A DNA stretch of 64,000 nt. It comes from Gymnopilus junonius. Lineage: Eukaryota > Basidiomycota > Agaricomycetes > Agaricales > Galerinaceae. The notes under the pieces were generated by a model. It had not been told where the DNA came from, made no database searches, and saw nothing but the letters and a program-made list of their open reading frames with translations. The DNA lies in contig JADNYJ010000085.1 in NCBI GenBank assembly GCA_015501075.1, forward strand, positions 1-64,000, read 5' to 3'. Shown here piece after piece: positions 59,798 to 64,000 of the stretch (the first letter of the stretch is position 1; every line of letters starts with the position of its first letter). The translations under genes and the position numbers were made by a program.

Positions 59798-60453
59798 ATG
59801 AGCCTCGCCGCCATGTCACCTTCTGCTCCTGATATCAACAGAATTGTGCAATCAGCTCTTGGGAGTTTGTCCCCCTTCTTCACGTACAGCAAACGTCCTG
59901 GGCCTCTCGACGCCATTTGTATATGCGTTATCATCGTTACACTCGCGAGCGTTCTGCGTCAGTGGTGCTATCGTATTATGGGCCCCATGTTTTCATTTCG
60001 AGGTCGCTATCCAGCCCAATCATAAACTGATCACCAGTGGTCCAATGCGTTTGTTCGGCACCCTTGTTACACTGGCTTATTCATTTTTGCCGTGGGCATT
60101 CTTATGGCATTCTTCTCGCCAGGCACCTACCTTCGAGAGTGTGCCTTCCACACATAATTAGTTAGTTTGCAAATGCCAACTGCTCTTCGCAACTGCTTTG
60201 CAATGTGCAGTAGCACTGTATGACGTGGGACGGGACAGCGTTGTTCTGTATTACACCGTGGATCTTCTTAGTTACGATGGTATCTGTCATCCTCACGCGT
60301 ATCGGGTTAGAGGATGCGATCCTCCGTAACGAATTTGGTGACGAGTGGACTGTATTGTCTAAGCAACACCTTACCAGCTTGTTCCAAAGGTGTTCTAGGC
60401 CAGCAAGGTATATAATACTCTTCTTGCTCAAATCTTGGCTACCTTGCATCTGA
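59798..60453 (+). pseudogene. Isoprenylcysteine carboxyl methyltransferase-like gene, damaged
   Basis: Small membrane methyltransferase fold: hydrophobic N-terminal helices (GPLDAICICVIIVTLASVL), EVAIQPNHKLITSGP, GTLVTLAYSFLPWAFL, and C-terminal IGLEDAILRNEFGDEW. In family members SGP is followed by a RHPxY-type motif that binds S-adenosylmethionine; here only MRLF separates SGP from GTLV, so about seven residues are missing. Frame changes near 60000 and 60110 add to the damage. Either a dead gene or a diverged small membrane protein. Confidence 0.6.
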
Positions 60454-60685
60454 ATCCTATCGTGGCCGCTTTTCTTTCGGAAATTGGAAGGATCACGAAC
60501 GATGTGTAGATGAATTGCCCTCGTAACATTGGCCCTTATTTATATGCCAAAATAATTCAGCGAAGTAAGTAGCCATGGTCTCATTCAAATTACCTCTTCA
60601 AAAAGGTCGGATGAGACCAAAGACTGGACTATTTCCCAACATAATACATTGCATCAACTATAAACCAAAGCCAACATTGAAAGTA

Positions 60686-61190
60686 TTAGAAGTGTGACAA
60701 GAAGTAAGTTTTTTTTCGGTGGGTAGCATCATTATCAGCTAGAACAATAAACTCATTGCAAAATAATATGAGCTGAGAAATGGTCCTTGATGTGTAGCTG
60801 CTGCTCTTCTCGAAGTTGGGTGGTAAGAACCCTATAGATGTTGGTGGCACCCCGAGGATCCTGTCGAGCCAGCCCACATCAGTCATCCTAAGATGTAATG
60901 GCTTCAGGATGGCCATAATCATGACCGGGAACCTGGATGTGGTGATCAAAAAACTTCTATTGATTGAAAACTCAAAGAACATACTATTTTCTGAAGTGGT
61001 TCACAATCTGCCTGGTTGTGCATATTTTGTGCAATGGTACGGTGGTTGAGAGACATAGCGTTGTTTATCCGAATATATCTTTCTTAATAGAGTCCAGACG
61101 ACCCTCAATAGTGCTCAGACGATCCTCAATAGTGCCCAGACGGCCTTCAATGCCTCCCAGGTGCTGCAAGATGCTAGCTAACCCTGTCAT
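60686..61190 (-). CDS. Hypothetical coiled-coil protein with heptad tandem repeat
   Basis: From Met 61190 the minus strand reads MTGLASILQHLGGIEGRLG followed by three 7-residue units of the type (L/I)xxIE.R, an ideal coiled coil, then NNAMSLNHRTIAQNMHNQAD and an intron. The C-terminal part VGWLDRILGVPP, IGFLPPNFEK, SQLILFCNEFIVLADN and a stop at 60686 matches the layout of a common agaric family (coiled-coil start, IGTIPPNF-like motif, helical end). A break in frame lies near 60900. Function unknown. Confidence 0.5.
61095..61157. repeat. Three 21-bp tandem units
   Basis: Units at 61095-61115, 61116-61136 and 61137-61157, each starting cagacg and containing ctcaat or ttcaat. They encode one heptad each of the coiled coil on the minus strand. 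Confidence 0.85.
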
Positions 61191-62029
61191 TATACCTGGG
61201 GTGTAAGTAGCAGCGGTGTCTAACGACCTGTGCAAGTGATTGGCTCAAGAGCGAAGATGGCAAGCCTTGCGTGCACCTTCAACCGCCGTCAATCTAAGCT
61301 CTCTAGACTGAACCATATCATCTTTAAGTACTCCAGGATTAACCAGCGCAGAATGAGCATATTGAATAAAACTTTAAGAGATAATCGGTGGCTAATTACC
61401 AAGCGTGGCCTGGAGTTCTTTGGCTACCACTTTGGCGTTGATCAAATTGGTAGGGACCGCATGGTCAATACTACATTAAATCACCAAGGGACAGGCATTC
61501 AAGTGGTTGACCAGTCACAATAATGCTTATAAGATGAGTTCGCGGCTCATTCGAACGCCGTTGCCAAACAAGGACATCTTTTGGTCGCTCTGGAAATCAA
61601 AGTCAGACGGTAACGCATGCAGAATTGACCTTTAGAAACCATGATGAGTGAATTCATGGTCTTAATCAAGCAGACTGCGTTAAGGAATGCGAGAATGGCT
61701 GGAACGCGGCGGGGTAAGATGGTGCAAGACACGCCAATGGGCCTGACGTTTGCCTCTCATGCTTTGAGAAGCTCTCCGGATTGAAACTAAAACTGACCTT
61801 CCTTGCACATTAATGTGTTCTTCGCCTTACTCACAGAGTAACGAACTGGACGTGGATCCCTAAGCATCATCAATATAAGTAATTTCGTACAAAAATTGAT
61901 AATCCCGCTGAGGCGAAATGTCAAGCAAAGCATTGTCCGCTGACAATAGTTAGGAGATATTATGAGAACGACTGCCCCACGTTGCACAGCAAAGGAGATT
62001 ATCAAAAGCCAAGGCCTGACAAACCGCAT
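61191..62029. other. Region between coiled-coil gene and GPI1
   Basis: About 0.8 kb. A 97-codon plus-strand frame (61230-61523) is the longest open stretch and shows no motif. May hold 5' exons of the coiled-coil gene. Confidence 0.35.
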
Positions 62030-64000
62030 CTACTCTTCCTTCTCCTTCTCTTTTCCCTTCCCTGCTACGTTCCGACTATCACCACCCCCTGAACGTGAAG
62101 CATACCGCATCGAATAACGCGATATAGACGCCAGATGCTGACCCGCCAACACCTGGTATAACAGCCGCAGAGGGTTGTAGTGCTTCACAAGGCGGTTCCA
62201 GAGCTCAACTGTGCAGACATTCACAAATGATATTAGCTTGAGCAATATGATTAAAAAGAAGGGGTGACGTGCTGTATTGGAAGAATATAGCGGATAAGGG
62301 AATTGGCTGGTTCTGGAAACGAACGCAGTCATTCGTCAATGAGAAGCAACCGCCATAAAAAAAGGGAAATGGACATACCTCCAACACAAGATAAGGGGGC
62401 GAGATTACACTGTTCACAATCCCTCTAGTATTGGGAAATTTCAGTGTAAAACACACACCACCTGAGCACCGCGTCATTAATTAGCATTAGCAAGACTCTC
62501 GTTATCAACACTGAGACCAAAAAAGAGGCTCACCGGGTAATCGCCAAGGATCTTTCACCCTCAACATGAGCGCAAATAGCGGGAAATGATGCATGAACGC
62601 AAGAAGGGTCTCTATGCATGCTTGAACAAGGAGCGTGGCGAGACGAAGCTGTAGAAAGAGAAGAGAGAGATAGTCATCAGAATGTTTATCATGCTTGAGT
62701 ATTCAAATAGACCACTCACACCTGCGAACAAGACATAGTATACCAACGCAGTCGGGAAAAGAAAGGCTAAGAGGGTAAAGAGGACCGTTCCGAAGAGGAG
62801 TTGGTCAATGTCATATGACCATGTGTCGGTTCTGTTACGCAGAACATTGCGTCTTTTCCCTAAATAATATTCGAATCATAGCGGTAAGCAACCGCATCAT
62901 AGAATGGCTATGCAAAGTAAATCAAGAAATCACCTCGGAAAACGCCCCATAAAAGCCCACCACCGAGTTTAACACCTCCAGCCCAATAGACCACACGCGT
63001 AAGCTCATATCCAATCCTCAAATGGACGATCAGATACAGGGACAGTAGGTCTGATAAAAGAGACAGAAGTAGCGTTAATCCGCCAATCGTGGAGAGGAAT
63101 CCGAGGGTGTTGAACAGAGTGGGTGAAAGTGGAGGGAGGATTGCTGTTGAAAAGAAGGTTGGAGTTCAGTTGTCAGCAATCAGTGATTCGGCTGAGGAAA
63201 GAAAAAGGGAGGAAGGCGTACAATGCCAGGTGTCTATTATCCCGACCAGGGTTGTCACATAGAATCTACTTAGTTCAGCGTTGAGTTTAAGACCTGCCGG
63301 CCAGGCGTCTAGCCAGAAGAGTGTTGTCCTCGGAAGGTTAAATAAAAGCTTCTACTCATAGTGCATTAGTTCAAAGATTACAAATAAAGAGAGGTGTTCA
63401 TTCGTACCTGGACAGCATCATTAGTTACATCAGCTAGAAAGTCACTGTTTTCAGATAAGAAGGTTCCGAAAGTATATCCGAGGGTCATGTCGTTCATGAT
63501 CAACCATGCCGTATTAAAAAAACTAGCATGGTCCCCCAACAAGTCAGTGGTGAAATACTAGGCAATTCAAAGGACGCACTTGGTATATCTACGCGAGTAA
63601 AATGCGGTGTCGTATGTATTTTGCCTCTGCAAACTGGTTACTTGTGTGATGAAAAATACGGCTTGGTCTATTCTGACGTCAAACTGCTGCACTTTTAGAA
63701 TTGGAATTTATTCGACGTCAGCAGGCGTGTACAGGAGACTGTACAGAATTCGATAAAAAGCATACCTGTAGCAGAAATTTCTTTGAGTCTCATGTATCGT
63801 GGATCGCCCTTTCTAGATGTGCCGATGACGTGATCAAAAGTCGGGAGGAGGGGTATATTGGCAACATCTGCAGCGATTTTGGAGATGGATAAGGCTGGCC
63901 TTGTTAATGAGCCGAGGTATGACGCAAGGGTGAGTAAAAAGGATGCTGTGGTGGGAAGTAGCTTTGGTGATTTTGAAGGTGATTGAAGAATGCTGTGTAA
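62030..64000 (-). CDS. gpi1: GPI1/PIG-Q subunit of GPI-GlcNAc transferase (5' part beyond right edge)
   Basis: Integral ER-membrane subunit of the complex that starts GPI-anchor synthesis. Minus-strand exons give KIAADVANIPLLPTFDHVIG, AWLIMNDMTLGYTFGTFLSE, FWLDAWPAGLKLNAELSRF, LGFLSTIGGLTLLLSLLSDL, GKRRNVLRNRTDTWSYDIDQ, LLFGTVLFTLLAFLFPTALV, LLAFMHHFPLFALMLRVKDP with WRLPGG, and NQPIPLSAIFFQYS, then a basic tail VELWNRLVKHYNPLRLLYQ ending KEKEKEE. The LRNR..SYDLDQLL, FPLFxLMLRxKDPxRLPGG and PAGLKLN runs are family signatures. The reading frame stays clean through the readable exons. Confidence 0.88.

Noticed and set aside
1..64000. CRISPR arrays, bacterial operons, ribosome binding sites
   Set aside because: The DNA is eukaryotic with spliced genes; no regular spacer-repeat array is present.

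Overview
This 64 kb window comes from a filamentous basidiomycete, most likely a mushroom-forming Agaricomycete. The evidence is short GT-AG introns of about 50-65 bases, a class I hydrophobin, agaric-type multi-pass membrane proteins, a Trp-Pro-Trp-Pro sesquiterpene synthase, a HAM1-domain protein and a chromodomain Ty3/gypsy retrotransposon. All calls were read by eye from translated frames and splice motifs; no database search was run. Genes at both edges are cut: phosphatidylserine decarboxylase on the left and GPI1/PIG-Q on the right.

Layout. 0-5 kb: phosphatidylserine decarboxylase (minus) and a many-exon seven-helix membrane protein (plus). 5-9 kb: mobile-DNA graveyard, with a poly(A)-tailed LINE-like remnant and a TIR element holding a second, CACTG-ended miniature element. 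9-12.3 kb: broken hypothetical gene and broken kinase-like gene. 12.7-21 kb: MID1 calcium-channel subunit, a truncated duplicate of its promoter and 5' end, a two-copy degenerate gene family and a broken F-box-like gene. 21.2-27.3 kb: LTR retrotransposon with matching LTRs and GCAAT target duplication. 28.6-34.2 kb: ABC1/UbiB mitochondrial kinase (Mcp2/Cqd2-like), a GH5 glycoside hydrolase with a replaced catalytic residue, and a hydrophobin. 36-45 kb: FAD oxidoreductase, HAM1-domain protein and a second multi-pass membrane protein.

46-60 kb holds a group of specialised-metabolism genes: HxxxD acyltransferase, alpha/beta hydrolase, cytochrome P450, sesquiterpene synthase, a stand-alone adenylation enzyme and a damaged isoprenylcysteine-methyltransferase-like gene. 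Read together they look like a sesquiterpenoid cluster in which a cyclised farnesyl diphosphate scaffold is oxidised by the P450 and then acylated or hydrolysed; the lone adenylation enzyme is the unusual member. Product and pathway order are inference.

A window-wide caution: many otherwise well-conserved genes (MID1, UbiB kinase, GH5, hydrophobin, FAD oxidoreductase, HAM1, acyltransferase, P450, terpene synthase) carry isolated single-base frameshifts, often in or beside short homopolymers. Others (phosphatidylserine decarboxylase, hydrolase, adenylation enzyme, the readable part of GPI1) are clean. Uncorrected assembly indels are the simplest explanation, so a frameshift alone should not be read as gene death here.
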